A DNA stretch of 64,000 nucleotides, taken from assembly GCF_024721155.1 (NCBI RefSeq), contig NZ_JAHVAP010000001.1, positions 930,001 through 994,000 of the forward strand, in the 5' to 3' direction. A model generated the notes under the pieces. It did no database searches. It saw only the letters and a list, made by a program, of their open reading frames with translations, and was not told the DNA's origin. The stretch is from Mucilaginibacter phenanthrenivorans. GTDB taxonomy: Bacteria > Bacteroidota > Bacteroidia > Sphingobacteriales > Sphingobacteriaceae. Both the position numbers and the translations under genes were made by a program. Below are positions 53,367-61,336 of this stretch, in pieces. Within the stretch, counting starts at the first letter, position 1. Every line of letters begins with the position of its first letter.

Positions 53367-54323
53367 TTACAAGGCAGTAAGTTCATTATTTATTGCTTTT
53401 TCAACCCGATCCAATACGTTTTCATCACCGGGTTTCACAAAGTTCTCCCCCGTTATTTGTTCAAAAAGCTCGATGTATCTCTCAGAAATTGACTGAACTA
53501 TTTCCTCAGTCATTAATGGAACAACCTGCCCATCCTTTCCCTGGAAGCCGTTTTCAATCAGCCATTTTCTCACAAACTCCTTTGACAACTGCTTTTGTGG
53601 CTCGTTCTTCTCCTGGCGTTCGCTGTAACCATCACTATAAAAATACCGTGATGAATCAGGCGTGTGGATCTCGTCAATTAAATAGATGGTACCATCGGCT
53701 TTACCAAATTCATACTTGGTATCAACCAAAATCAAACCCTGCTTGCCGGCAATTTCAGTACCCCGTTGAAACAGTGCACGCGTATATTTTTCCAGTTGCT
53801 CATAATCTTCAGCTGACACAATGCCTTTTGCAAGAATTTGTTCCTTCGATATATCCTCGTCATGCCCTACCGATGCCTTGGTAGTTGGTGTAATGATCGG
53901 CTCGGGAAGTTTATCGTTTTCTTTAAGTCCTTCTGGTAAGCTCACACCACAAACTTGTCTTCTGCCCGCACTGTACTCACGCCAGGCATGACCAGCTAAA
54001 TAGCCCCTGATCACCATCTCCACCTTGAATGGCTCGCAGATGCGGCCAATGGTAACGCTTGGATCAGGCACGCTCACCACCCAGTTTGGAACGATGTCGG
54101 CAGTAGCGGATAAAAACTTAGCAGCAATCTGGTTAAGCACCTGCCCTTTATAAGGAATTGGCTCCGGCAGCACCACGTCAAAGGCGGAGATGCGGTCGCT
54201 AACAACCATCACCAGGTATTTATTATTAATCGTATATACGTCCCTCACCTTGCCTTTGTAAAAACTGGTCTGGCCCGGAAAGTTAAAATGTGTTTCTTTT
54301 ATTGCTTTTAGTTCATGGTTCAT
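53367..54323 (-). CDS. purC: Phosphoribosylaminoimidazole-succinocarboxamide synthase
   Basis: It joins aspartate to CAIR with ATP in purine synthesis. The 318 residues are close to the length of the longer PurC type found in Bacteroidota. Motifs: [56 protein letters not shown] and [35 protein letters not shown]. The first five codons (MNHEL) lie in a heptamer repeat that forms the left arm of the downstream-facing cassette. A conserved Pur synthetase core starts at [11 protein letters not shown]. Confidence 0.96.
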   Translation of the reverse strand: MNHELKAIKETHFNFPGQTSFYKGKVRDVYTINNKYLVMVVSDRISAFDVVLPEPIPYKGQVLNQIAAKFLSATADIVPNWVVSVPDPSVTIGRICEPFKVEMVIRGYLAGHAWREYSAGRRQVCGVSLPEGLKENDKLPEPIITPTTKASVGHDEDISKEQILAKGIVSAEDYEQLEKYTRALFQRGTEIAGKQGLILVDTKYEFGKADGTIYLIDEIHTPDSSRYFYSDGYSERQEKNEPQKQLSKEFVRKWLIENGFQGKDGQVVPLMTEEIVQSISERYIELFEQITGENFVKPGDENVLDRVEKAINNELTAL

Positions 54324-54742
54324 GGTTCATGGTTCATAGAGTTAAAAAGAGTTTCGTAGCGACGTTATCATTTTAACTAAAGTTTCATAATCATTATAAA
54401 GAACAGTAAACTGTTCATCTTGTATATATTTTCTTTTTCTTGCTATAAACAAGCAACTTACCACTTCAATTGCAGACCGTAGTGAGTAACTTAAAAATAG
54501 TTTAAAAATAGATTTAGTTTGTCCTGTTGAGCCTTCGGCGATGTTTAATATAACCGAATCGGCTGCGCGTTTTATTTGAGATGTTAAAATATATGTTTCT
54601 TCTTTTGGGAATGTTTTTGTTAACTGGTTGATTTCTTCACCTAAGTCCATAGCTTTTTGCCACACTTGTAAATCTTCAAATCTAAAAGCCATTTTGCTCT
54701 TTTGCTTCCTGCTATGAACTATGAACTATCAACTATGAACTA
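54309..54742. mobile_element. Inverted-repeat cassette carrying a four-helix-bundle gene
   Basis: Two 31-base inverted arms (54309-54339 and 54712-54742) agree at 27 positions. Each is a run of heptamers of the AGTTCAT kind. They enclose a single 116-codon gene whose stop lies 3 bases inside the left arm and whose start lies 20 bases inside the right arm. The right arm contains the phoH stop codon and the left arm the purC start codon. No transposase is present. The arms would allow the transcript to form a stem with the gene in the loop, as in 23S rRNA intervening sequences. Confidence 0.55.
54342..54692 (-). CDS. Four-helix-bundle protein (23S rRNA intervening-sequence protein family)
   Basis: A 116-residue protein of the PF05635/TIGR02436 family. 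It starts FRFEDLQVWQKAMDLGEEINQLTKTFPKEETYILTSQIKRAADSVILNIAEG, the diagnostic pattern, and continues as helices to NSF. The family is encoded inside intervening sequences of 23S rRNA in some bacteria and as scattered single genes in Bacteroidota; the function is unknown. It is related in fold to the Avd accessory protein of diversity-generating retroelements. Here it is bracketed by 31-base inverted arms between phoH and purC. Confidence 0.92.
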   Translation of the reverse strand: MAFRFEDLQVWQKAMDLGEEINQLTKTFPKEETYILTSQIKRAADSVILNIAEGSTGQTKSIFKLFLSYSLRSAIEVVSCLFIARKRKYIQDEQFTVLYNDYETLVKMITSLRNSF

Positions 54743-55699
54743 CTGTATATCCCCGTAAGCAGCCAGTATCTTCCGCACCAGCTTGTGCCTTACAACATCT
54801 TCGCCGCTAAGATAAACAATTTCAATTCCACTGATATCAGTAAGTATGCGCAAAGCTGTATGTAAGCCCGATTGTTGCTTTTTAGGTAAATCTATTTGCG
54901 TAACGTCGCCGGTTACAATAAACTTAGCAGAAGGTCCCATACGCGTTAAAAACATTTTTAACTGCATATCTGTGGCATTTTGTGCCTCATCCAAAATCAC
55001 AAAGCAATTATCCAAAGTACGGCCGCGCATAAATGCCAGTGGCGCAATCTCGATGGTACGATTCTCGAGGTAAAATTTTAATTTTTCAGCCGGGATCATA
55101 TCATCCAGCGCATCATATAAAGGGCGCAGGTACGGATCTATTTTTTCCTTTAAATCGCCCGGTAAAAACCCAAGGTTCTCCCCTGCTTCAACCGCCGGAC
55201 GGGTTAATATAATACGCTTAATATCCTTATTCTTAAGTGCCCGTACTGCCAGGGCAACTGCCGTATAGGTTTTACCTGTACCCGCAGGGCCAATGGCAAA
55301 AAGGATGTCGCTTTTATTGATACAATCAACCATTTTACGTTGGTTGGCTGTACGCGCCTTTACCATAACTCCGTTAGGTCCAAACACGATAACTTCACCA
55401 CTGGCAAATTTATCGCCTGACGGATCGGCGGCCTTTGGCGCATCTATTTTTGATCCGAGAATTCGCTCTAAGTCGGTTATATTCAGGTTTTCATACTTCT
55501 CCACGTGCTGTAGCAGGTGCTCAAATTTCTCCTGGAATATAGTTAGTTCATGGTCATCACCCAGTATTTTCACCTCATTACCCCTGGCCACTATTTTTAG
55601 CTTTGGGTACTGTTTTTTAATGATCTCAAAGTGATCATTATTAGGTCCCCACAAAACTGCCGGGTTGATTTGTTCTATTGACAATTTAAGTTCGTTCAA
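54740..55699 (-). CDS. phoH: PhoH-family ATPase
   Basis: A 319-residue PhoH-like NTPase. Walker A is FAIGPAGTGKTYTAVAL (residues 135-150) and Walker B is CFVILDEAQNATDMQL (around 234-241). TRPAVEAGENLGFLPGD and RMGPSAKFIVTGDVTQIDLP are the family segments. The N-terminal 115 residues are a small RNA-binding-like region. The start is TTG at 55699, since the conserved N-terminus (NELKLSIEQINPAVLWGPNN) begins there and no ATG is available upstream. Its role is probably in RNA metabolism. Confidence 0.92.
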   Translation of the reverse strand: MNELKLSIEQINPAVLWGPNNDHFEIIKKQYPKLKIVARGNEVKILGDDHELTIFQEKFEHLLQHVEKYENLNITDLERILGSKIDAPKAADPSGDKFASGEVIVFGPNGVMVKARTANQRKMVDCINKSDILFAIGPAGTGKTYTAVALAVRALKNKDIKRIILTRPAVEAGENLGFLPGDLKEKIDPYLRPLYDALDDMIPAEKLKFYLENRTIEIAPLAFMRGRTLDNCFVILDEAQNATDMQLKMFLTRMGPSAKFIVTGDVTQIDLPKKQQSGLHTALRILTDISGIEIVYLSGEDVVRHKLVRKILAAYGDIQ

Positions 55700-55798
55700 T
55701 ACAAATTGATTTTTAGTTGCAGAATTTTATGAATTAAAATTGAATATTTGTAGCTCTAATTGCTTGCACAAGATTAGCGATAAATATTTAAAAAATTA

Positions 55799-56578
55799 AT
55801 GGCAATAATAACTTTAACTACTGATTTGGGCGATAAGGATATTTATCAGGCTGCCCTTAAAGGTAGCATCCTGAAATTATTGCCCACAGTAAATATTGTT
55901 GACATTACCAATAGCGTTGCCGCCTACAATATACAGCAGGCAGCGTTCATTTTAAAAAATAGTTTTTATTATTTTCCGGAGGCTACGGTACATTTAATCG
56001 GTATTGATACGGTATTTAATACCGAAACCCGCTACCTGGCGATGAAATATAAAAACCACTACTTTGTAGGGGCCGACAATGGTATTTTTTCGCTGATGTT
56101 CGACACCGATCCTGATGAAATTGTGGAAATAAACATCATGCAGGACCTTAAATTCCTGCATTTTCCACTGGCGGATATTTTCGTAAAAGCCGCATGTCAC
56201 CTTGCCAAAGGCGGAACACTTGCTCAAATAGGTTTACCTGTAAGCGACATCGAGAAAAAGATGAACCTGCAGCCGGTTATCGAAAAGAACCTTATAAAAG
56301 GGGTAGTGATTTATATAGATTCGTTCCAAAATGTAATTACCAATATTACCAAGGAGTTTTTTAACACCGTACAGCAGGGGCGCAAGTTTATGCTTTCATT
56401 TAAACGCAATGAAACCATTAATCACCTCAGCTGGCACTACAACGAGGTCCCCGAGGGTGAGAAACTCTGCCTCTTCGGCATTAGCGACCACCTGGAAATA
56501 GCGATCAATAAAGGTAACGCAAGCGGATTGCTTGGATTAGGTTTGGGTGATAGTGTGATTATTGATTTTATGGAATAA
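55799..56578 (+). CDS. SAM hydroxide adenosyltransferase / SAM hydrolase (DUF62 family)
   Basis: A 259-residue enzyme of the SAM-dependent halogenase-like family. The N-terminal motif ITLTTDLGDKDIYQAALKGSIL carries the conserved Asp residues and VDITNSVAAYNIQQAAFIL follows. VGADNGIFSLMF and IDSFQNVITNIT are further family signatures. Most bacterial members hydrolyse SAM to adenosine and methionine rather than forming a carbon-halogen bond; an insertion loop used by true halogenases is not visible. It shares one base with the start of the downstream membrane protein gene. Confidence 0.88.
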   Translation: MAIITLTTDLGDKDIYQAALKGSILKLLPTVNIVDITNSVAAYNIQQAAFILKNSFYYFPEATVHLIGIDTVFNTETRYLAMKYKNHYFVGADNGIFSLMFDTDPDEIVEINIMQDLKFLHFPLADIFVKAACHLAKGGTLAQIGLPVSDIEKKMNLQPVIEKNLIKGVVIYIDSFQNVITNITKEFFNTVQQGRKFMLSFKRNETINHLSWHYNEVPEGEKLCLFGISDHLEIAINKGNASGLLGLGLGDSVIIDFME

Positions 56579-57141
56579 TGAGAGGTATTATTCTCCTTAT
56601 AATATTAACGTTTACACTTTCGGCAGTACAAGCCCAACACAATGCCGATTCTCTTGCCTACCAGCTTCAGCGCAAGAAAATAAATACCATGCTGGCGCAA
56701 CGTGCACAAAAGTTTGGGCAATATGATTCAAGCCTCAGTAAACATACCGGTATCTTTGGCTTTCAAACCAAGAAGGACATTCGCCGCTCCAATGACATTT
56801 TGATGGATATTGTTAAAACCGACAATGAGATCTATAAAGAGCTAAAAATACTGCTGGAATACCGCACATTTCAGCAAAAGCAAGTTATAAGCTATACGAG
56901 GGAAACCCAATCCAATGTGCTTGGTTATATGACCACCATAAATAAACTGCGAACACAAATTGACTTACTGAAAGCCGACGCCGCTGCACAGGAACAACAA
57001 GAGGGAAAAACCCGGAGCACTTTAATTATAACTATAATAGGATTATCCGCCATAATACTATTGCTGCTTTTCATCCGTAGAAAGAAACGCACTCCTGTTA
57101 AACGGAAGCCCGCAGCGCGCAAAAGCAGTCGCAAGGCTTAA
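56578..57141 (+). CDS. Secreted coiled-coil protein with C-terminal membrane anchor
   Basis: A 187-residue protein with a signal peptide (about residues 1-19, ending in AVQA). The middle region is charged and helical (residues 20-145) and probably forms a coiled coil. A membrane helix (LIITIIGLSAIILLLLF) and a basic tail RRKKRTPVKRKPAARKSSRKA follow, so most of the chain faces the periplasm. It is translated from the same message as the SAM hydrolase (one-base overlap). I do not recognise the family. Confidence 0.72.
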   Translation: MRGIILLIILTFTLSAVQAQHNADSLAYQLQRKKINTMLAQRAQKFGQYDSSLSKHTGIFGFQTKKDIRRSNDILMDIVKTDNEIYKELKILLEYRTFQQKQVISYTRETQSNVLGYMTTINKLRTQIDLLKADAAAQEQQEGKTRSTLIITIIGLSAIILLLLFIRRKKRTPVKRKPAARKSSRKA

Positions 57142-57218
57142 GTTTTATCCTCGTTTTTATAATTCATTAAAATGTTTCGGAGGATCAATCGTCTTAAAAG
57201 GCAGAGAATAATATTTAA

Positions 57219-59075
57219 ATGGCAAGAGGACGATTTAACAGTGGTAACGCAGCAGAGGCAGAATTGCCTAAAGCAAAAATAGATGGTAAAAGTTTAAAAC
57301 AGGTAGTAAAGCTACTCTCGTACGTAAAACCCTATCGCGGTAAGTTTATTGCCGCTATGATCTTCCTGTTTTTGTCAAGTTTGACAGGCTTAACATTCCC
57401 CCAGTTTTTAGGGGCATTAATTGATGCGGCACAAGGAAAACAGAAATATGGCTTTTTACCGGCCACACTAAATGGCATTGGACTATTGGCTTTAGTTATC
57501 TTGTTTTTCCAGGCCTTTGTTTCTTATTTCAGGGTGATCTGGTTTGTACAGGTGGCGGAGCGATCCCTGGCTGACATTCGACGCGATACCTATTTTAAGC
57601 TGATCACGCTGCCCATGAATTTCTTTTCAAACCGCAGGGTTGGTGAATTAAACAGTCGTATTTCGGCCGACCTTTCACAAATCCAGGATGCAATAACCAC
57701 CACTCTTGCCGAAATGATCAGACAGCTGATATTGTTAACAGGGGGAATTACTTTTTTAGTGATCGTATCGCCCAGGTTAACCTTAACCTTATTGGCGTTA
57801 GTACCTGTTTTAGTAGTGGTTGCGGTATTATTTGGTCGATTTATCCGCAAGCTTTCACGACAGGCACAAGATAAGCTGGCAGAATCGAACACAGTTGTTG
57901 AAGAAACACTGCAGGGAATTGCCAACGTTAAGGCATTTGTGAACGAGGCATATGAAGCAGCTCGATACGACGGAAATTTACGTGATGTAGTTAAGCTCGC
58001 CGTGAAAGGCGCAAAGTTCAGGGGGTTATTTGCCTCGTTTATTGTTTTTTGCCTTTTTGGGGCTATTGTAGCCATCATTTGGTATGGATCAATCATGGTT
58101 AGCCACCACGAACTTACTATCGGGCAGTTAACCGAATTTGTTATTTATGGTGTATTTGTGGCTGCATCAATGGGCAGCTTCCCCGAGTTATATGCAAATA
58201 TGCAAAAGGCAGTTGGCGCAAGCGAACGTGTTTTAGAGATTTTAGATGAGCAAGGCGAAGATGTTTCCATCAATGAAATAGATAACGTCATTCAACAAAA
58301 AATTGAAGGCAATCTTTCATTTAATGATGTAATTTTTGCTTACCCATCCCGACCGGAACTTACAGTATTAAAGGAAATTTCATTTGATGCTGCAGCCGGG
58401 CAAAAGGTCGCCATTGTGGGGCCAAGTGGTTCTGGTAAATCAACCATGGCAACTTTGATTTTACAATTTTATCACCCGCAAAGCGGAGCAATATCCTTTG
58501 ATGGTAAACCATCTGCTGAGTATTCCTTAACTGACATCCGCAACCAGGTAGCTATTGTGCCGCAGGATGTAATGCTCTTTGGCGGAACAATAAGGGAGAA
58601 TATTGCTTACGGCAAACTGAGTGCAACCGAAGATGAAATTATCCAGGCGGCGCAAAGGGCAAACGCACACCAGTTTATTACCTCTTTCCCAGAGGGCTAT
58701 GACACCATAGTTGGTGAACGTGGCGTAAAACTTTCGGGTGGCCAGCGGCAAAGAATTGCTATTGCCAGGGCCCTATTAAAGAACCCGGCGATCTTAATTC
58801 TTGACGAAGCTACATCATCATTAGACTCTGAATCGGAGCGTTTGGTGCAGGAAGCTTTGGAAGAGTTAATGAAAAACCGAACCTCTATTATCATCGCCCA
58901 CCGCCTTTCAACCATCCGTGAAGCGGATAAAATTATTGTTTTAGAAAAGGGACAAATCATTGAAACGGGCGGTCACCAGGAATTGATGGATAATGAGCAA
59001 GGGCTTTACCGGTATTTAAGTGGGCTGCAGTTTGAGGTTGGTAACGCCAAAGTTACAGAACCTCCGCTCCTATAA
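57219..59075 (+). CDS. ABC-type exporter (MsbA/ABCB-like)
   Basis: A 618-residue half-transporter. The N-terminal membrane domain (about residues 30-330) has six hydrophobic segments. The ATPase follows: Walker A GPSGSGKST near residue 400, Q-loop VPQDVMLFGGT, signature LSGGQRQR near residue 504, Walker B ILILDEATSSLDSESE near residue 526 and the H-loop IIAHRLSTIREADKI. It must form a homodimer or pair with another half. The substrate is unknown; similar proteins export lipids or drugs. The C-terminal end is full length. Confidence 0.94.
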   Translation: MARGRFNSGNAAEAELPKAKIDGKSLKQVVKLLSYVKPYRGKFIAAMIFLFLSSLTGLTFPQFLGALIDAAQGKQKYGFLPATLNGIGLLALVILFFQAFVSYFRVIWFVQVAERSLADIRRDTYFKLITLPMNFFSNRRVGELNSRISADLSQIQDAITTTLAEMIRQLILLTGGITFLVIVSPRLTLTLLALVPVLVVVAVLFGRFIRKLSRQAQDKLAESNTVVEETLQGIANVKAFVNEAYEAARYDGNLRDVVKLAVKGAKFRGLFASFIVFCLFGAIVAIIWYGSIMVSHHELTIGQLTEFVIYGVFVAASMGSFPELYANMQKAVGASERVLEILDEQGEDVSINEIDNVIQQKIEGNLSFNDVIFAYPSRPELTVLKEISFDAAAGQKVAIVGPSGSGKSTMATLILQFYHPQSGAISFDGKPSAEYSLTDIRNQVAIVPQDVMLFGGTIRENIAYGKLSATEDEIIQAAQRANAHQFITSFPEGYDTIVGERGVKLSGGQRQRIAIARALLKNPAILILDEATSSLDSESERLVQEALEELMKNRTSIIIAHRLSTIREADKIIVLEKGQIIETGGHQELMDNEQGLYRYLSGLQFEVGNAKVTEPPLL

Positions 59076-59151
59076 AGCGTATAAATCTCCGCCCCTAAAT
59101 TGTTTCACGCGCACTGAGTTAGTATGTTTACAGTGCAATTAAAACATTTAC

Positions 59152-60822
59152 ATGAACTGGAGAATTTACCACAAGCCCATTTTATTAATTACTTCAATCA
59201 TCTTAATTGATTGCAATTGCAGTTTAGTCTCACACCCGGCTGAAAGCGTGGAATATCTGAATAAGGCGGCGTTAATTGTTGATACCAATAAGATAGACGC
59301 AATAAATCAGCCTCAAATAAATGTCGATCATAGTAATAACACGGTACCGCTGAAAAACATGTTCGGCATCAATGCCTATGAATGGAATTTCCTGGAAAAT
59401 CCGGGTAGCCCCAGCGATCGAAAACATATTTACGAGGACAATATGGTGCTGGTGAAGACCTTTTCGGCTGTAAGGCATTATCTCAACTGGAACCGTTTGG
59501 AAACTACAAAAGGCAACTATACTTTTAACCCCACTAACAACGGCGGCTGGGACGAGGATATAATTTATGAACGCTGTAAACAGGACGGCATTTTGGTTTT
59601 GGCTGATCTGAAAAACATCCCCGAATGGCTGCAGAACACTTATCCTGCCAGCTCAAAGGATGATGATAATACCCCTGTTCCCTACGGCCAAAGTTTAAAT
59701 GATCCTGCTTCATACGCCGACCAGGCACGTGCAGCATTCCAATTGGCGGCGAGATATGGCTACAACAAGAGCTTAGACAAATCATTAATTAAAGTTGATA
59801 CCCGCAAACGCTGGACCGGTGACATTCCCAACGAGCCACTGGTTGGATTAGGCCTGATAAAATACATTGAATGCGGCAACGAACGCGACCGCTGGTGGGG
59901 CGGCGATGAAACCCACCAAACCGCCGAACAATATGCGGCCAATATGTCGGCCTTTTACGACGGCAACATGGGCAAGCTCGGTCCGGGAGTTGGGGTGAAG
60001 GCCGCCGATCCAAATATGCAGGTGGTAATGGGCGGGCTGGCCACTGCCGATATAAAATTTGTACAAAAGATGATAGATTGGTGCAGGGCCAATCGCGGCA
60101 TTAAAAAGGACGGCAGCGTTAACTTATGTTTTGATGTGATCAATTACCACTTGTATTCAAATGATGGCGATGTGAGGGTTCATAAGAAACCGACTACAGG
60201 TATAGCACCCGAGCTATCGGTAACCGGTGGGGTGGCTAACCAGTTCGTAAATCTCGCAAACAGCATGCCGCAGCACCCGGAAGTTTGGGTAACGGAAACC
60301 GGCTATGATATTAATTCAGGGAGCTACCAACGGGCCGAATCCATCGGTTCAAAAACGGTGCTGGCCAGCCAGGCTGACTGGATCCTGCGTACCTCCCTCC
60401 TTTACATCCGCTATGGAATAAAGCGGGTATTCTTTTACCAATTGTTCGACGACCACGCCGGTGGCTCATCCCAGTACGCCACTTCCGGCCTCGCCGAGGG
60501 CATAAAAAGACGACCCGCTGCTGATTATATTTTGCAAACCACCAAACTGATGGGCGATTATGATTATATAAAAACCATCAAAACCGATCCACTGGTGGAT
60601 ATATATAAATTGAGCGATAAAATCATGTATGTATTAACCATTCCCGATGAAACCGGCAGAAAGGGAAAATACACGCTTGATTTGGGAAATGCAGCTAAGG
60701 CAAACGTCTTCAATCTAAGGATTGGTGCTGATGTGATGGATAAAAAACAGGTTAATACTTCAAGTGGAAAAATTACTGTTGAGGTGGGTGAAACTCCCGT
60801 TTTTGTGGAAGCGGTGAAGTAG
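59152..60822 (+). CDS. Secreted clan GH-A type glycoside hydrolase
   Basis: A 556-residue protein with an N-terminal signal segment (residues 9-20) followed by cysteines 21 and 23, so it may be anchored, although the lipobox is poor. The TIM barrel shows the clan GH-A acid/base Glu244 in YIECGNERDRWWGG and a likely nucleophile Glu382 in VWVTETGYD. It is related to GH39/GH5-like enzymes, but I cannot assign a family with certainty. The C-terminal 100 residues form a beta domain. The substrate is unknown; no transporter is adjacent. Confidence 0.8.
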   Translation: MNWRIYHKPILLITSIILIDCNCSLVSHPAESVEYLNKAALIVDTNKIDAINQPQINVDHSNNTVPLKNMFGINAYEWNFLENPGSPSDRKHIYEDNMVLVKTFSAVRHYLNWNRLETTKGNYTFNPTNNGGWDEDIIYERCKQDGILVLADLKNIPEWLQNTYPASSKDDDNTPVPYGQSLNDPASYADQARAAFQLAARYGYNKSLDKSLIKVDTRKRWTGDIPNEPLVGLGLIKYIECGNERDRWWGGDETHQTAEQYAANMSAFYDGNMGKLGPGVGVKAADPNMQVVMGGLATADIKFVQKMIDWCRANRGIKKDGSVNLCFDVINYHLYSNDGDVRVHKKPTTGIAPELSVTGGVANQFVNLANSMPQHPEVWVTETGYDINSGSYQRAESIGSKTVLASQADWILRTSLLYIRYGIKRVFFYQLFDDHAGGSSQYATSGLAEGIKRRPAADYILQTTKLMGDYDYIKTIKTDPLVDIYKLSDKIMYVLTIPDETGRKGKYTLDLGNAAKANVFNLRIGADVMDKKQVNTSSGKITVEVGETPVFVEAVK

Positions 60823-60832
60823 AATACAATAT

Positions 60833-60863
60833 TTTGCTTTTGCGCGTTAAATGATTAAATTTG
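60833..60863 (+). promoter_or_regulatory. Promoter of hicBA (TTTG / TAAATTTG)
   Basis: TTTG at 60833-60836 and TAAATTTG at 60856-60863 are 19 bases apart, a full consensus match. The hicB ATG lies 13 bases downstream, with AAGGA before it. Confidence 0.6.
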
Positions 60864-60876
60864 AAAAAGGAACAAC

Positions 60877-61095
60877 ATGAAAACGATTCAAATAAATAGT
60901 GCAGTTTGGAAGGAAGGCGATTACTTTGTTGCTCAGTGTTTAAATATTGAAATATCAAGTTTTGGAGATACCAGGGATGAAGCATTAGCTAATTTACAGG
61001 AAGCACTTGAATTATACCTTGAAGATAATGAGCATCCGGAATTTACAGTTGTCGACAAGCCTGAAATCGTCGGATCTACTTTAAAATATGCCTAA
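60877..61095 (+). CDS. hicB: HicB-like antitoxin
   Basis: A 72-residue partial RNase-H-fold antitoxin (WKEGDYFVAQCLNIEISSFGDTRDEALANLQEALELYLED). The usual HicB pattern of FVAxC.ei....G.T.eEAl.nl.EA is present. No DNA-binding domain follows, so this is the short form. It overlaps hicA by 8 bases. The order antitoxin then toxin is the reverse of the commonest hicA-hicB order. The pair has its own promoter. Confidence 0.88.
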   Translation: MKTIQINSAVWKEGDYFVAQCLNIEISSFGDTRDEALANLQEALELYLEDNEHPEFTVVDKPEIVGSTLKYA

Positions 61096-61300
61096 ACTTT
61101 ATTCATCGTCTTATATACTCAAAGTGTTGAGTGATCATGGATTTATCTTTATTTCTCAAAAAGGGAGCCATATTAAGCTCAGGAAAGTCGACACTATCAC
61201 CCTGACGGTAATCGTTCCGGCAAATAGAAAGGAAATTCCTGTCGGCACCTTTCGTTCCATCCTACGTCAATCAGCGCTAACGGAAGCTGATTTTAAATAA
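61088..61300 (+). CDS. hicA: HicA-like toxin (mRNA interferase)
   Basis: A 70-residue dsRBD-like toxin of the YcfA family. The catalytic His28 lies in ISQKGSHIKLRK, and the segment VIVPANRKEIPVGTFRSILRQSALTEADF is the family C-terminus. HicA cleaves mRNA and is neutralised by the adjacent HicB. Both genes look intact, so the module is probably active. It lies 36 bases upstream of lepA. Confidence 0.9.
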   Translation: MPKLYSSSYILKVLSDHGFIFISQKGSHIKLRKVDTITLTVIVPANRKEIPVGTFRSILRQSALTEADFK

Positions 61301-61321
61301 CAAAATGTCGCCCTAAAAAGC

Positions 61322-61329
61322 TATTTTTG
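61322..61329 (+). promoter_or_regulatory. TAnnTTTG -7 box of lepA
   Basis: TATTTTTG at 61322-61329 lies 7 bases before the lepA ATG, which would leave almost no leader. A -33 element is not clear. Confidence 0.45.
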
Positions 61330-61336
61330 CGCTTCA

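Noticed and set aside
54309-54742. Insertion sequence or transposon
   Set aside because: There is no transposase and no target-site duplication was identified; the element is better described as an inverted-repeat cassette.
59152-59220. Confident lipoprotein call for the GH-A hydrolase
   Set aside because: Cysteines at 21 and 23 follow a hydrophobic stretch, but the residues before them (IDC, CNC) do not form a good lipobox.
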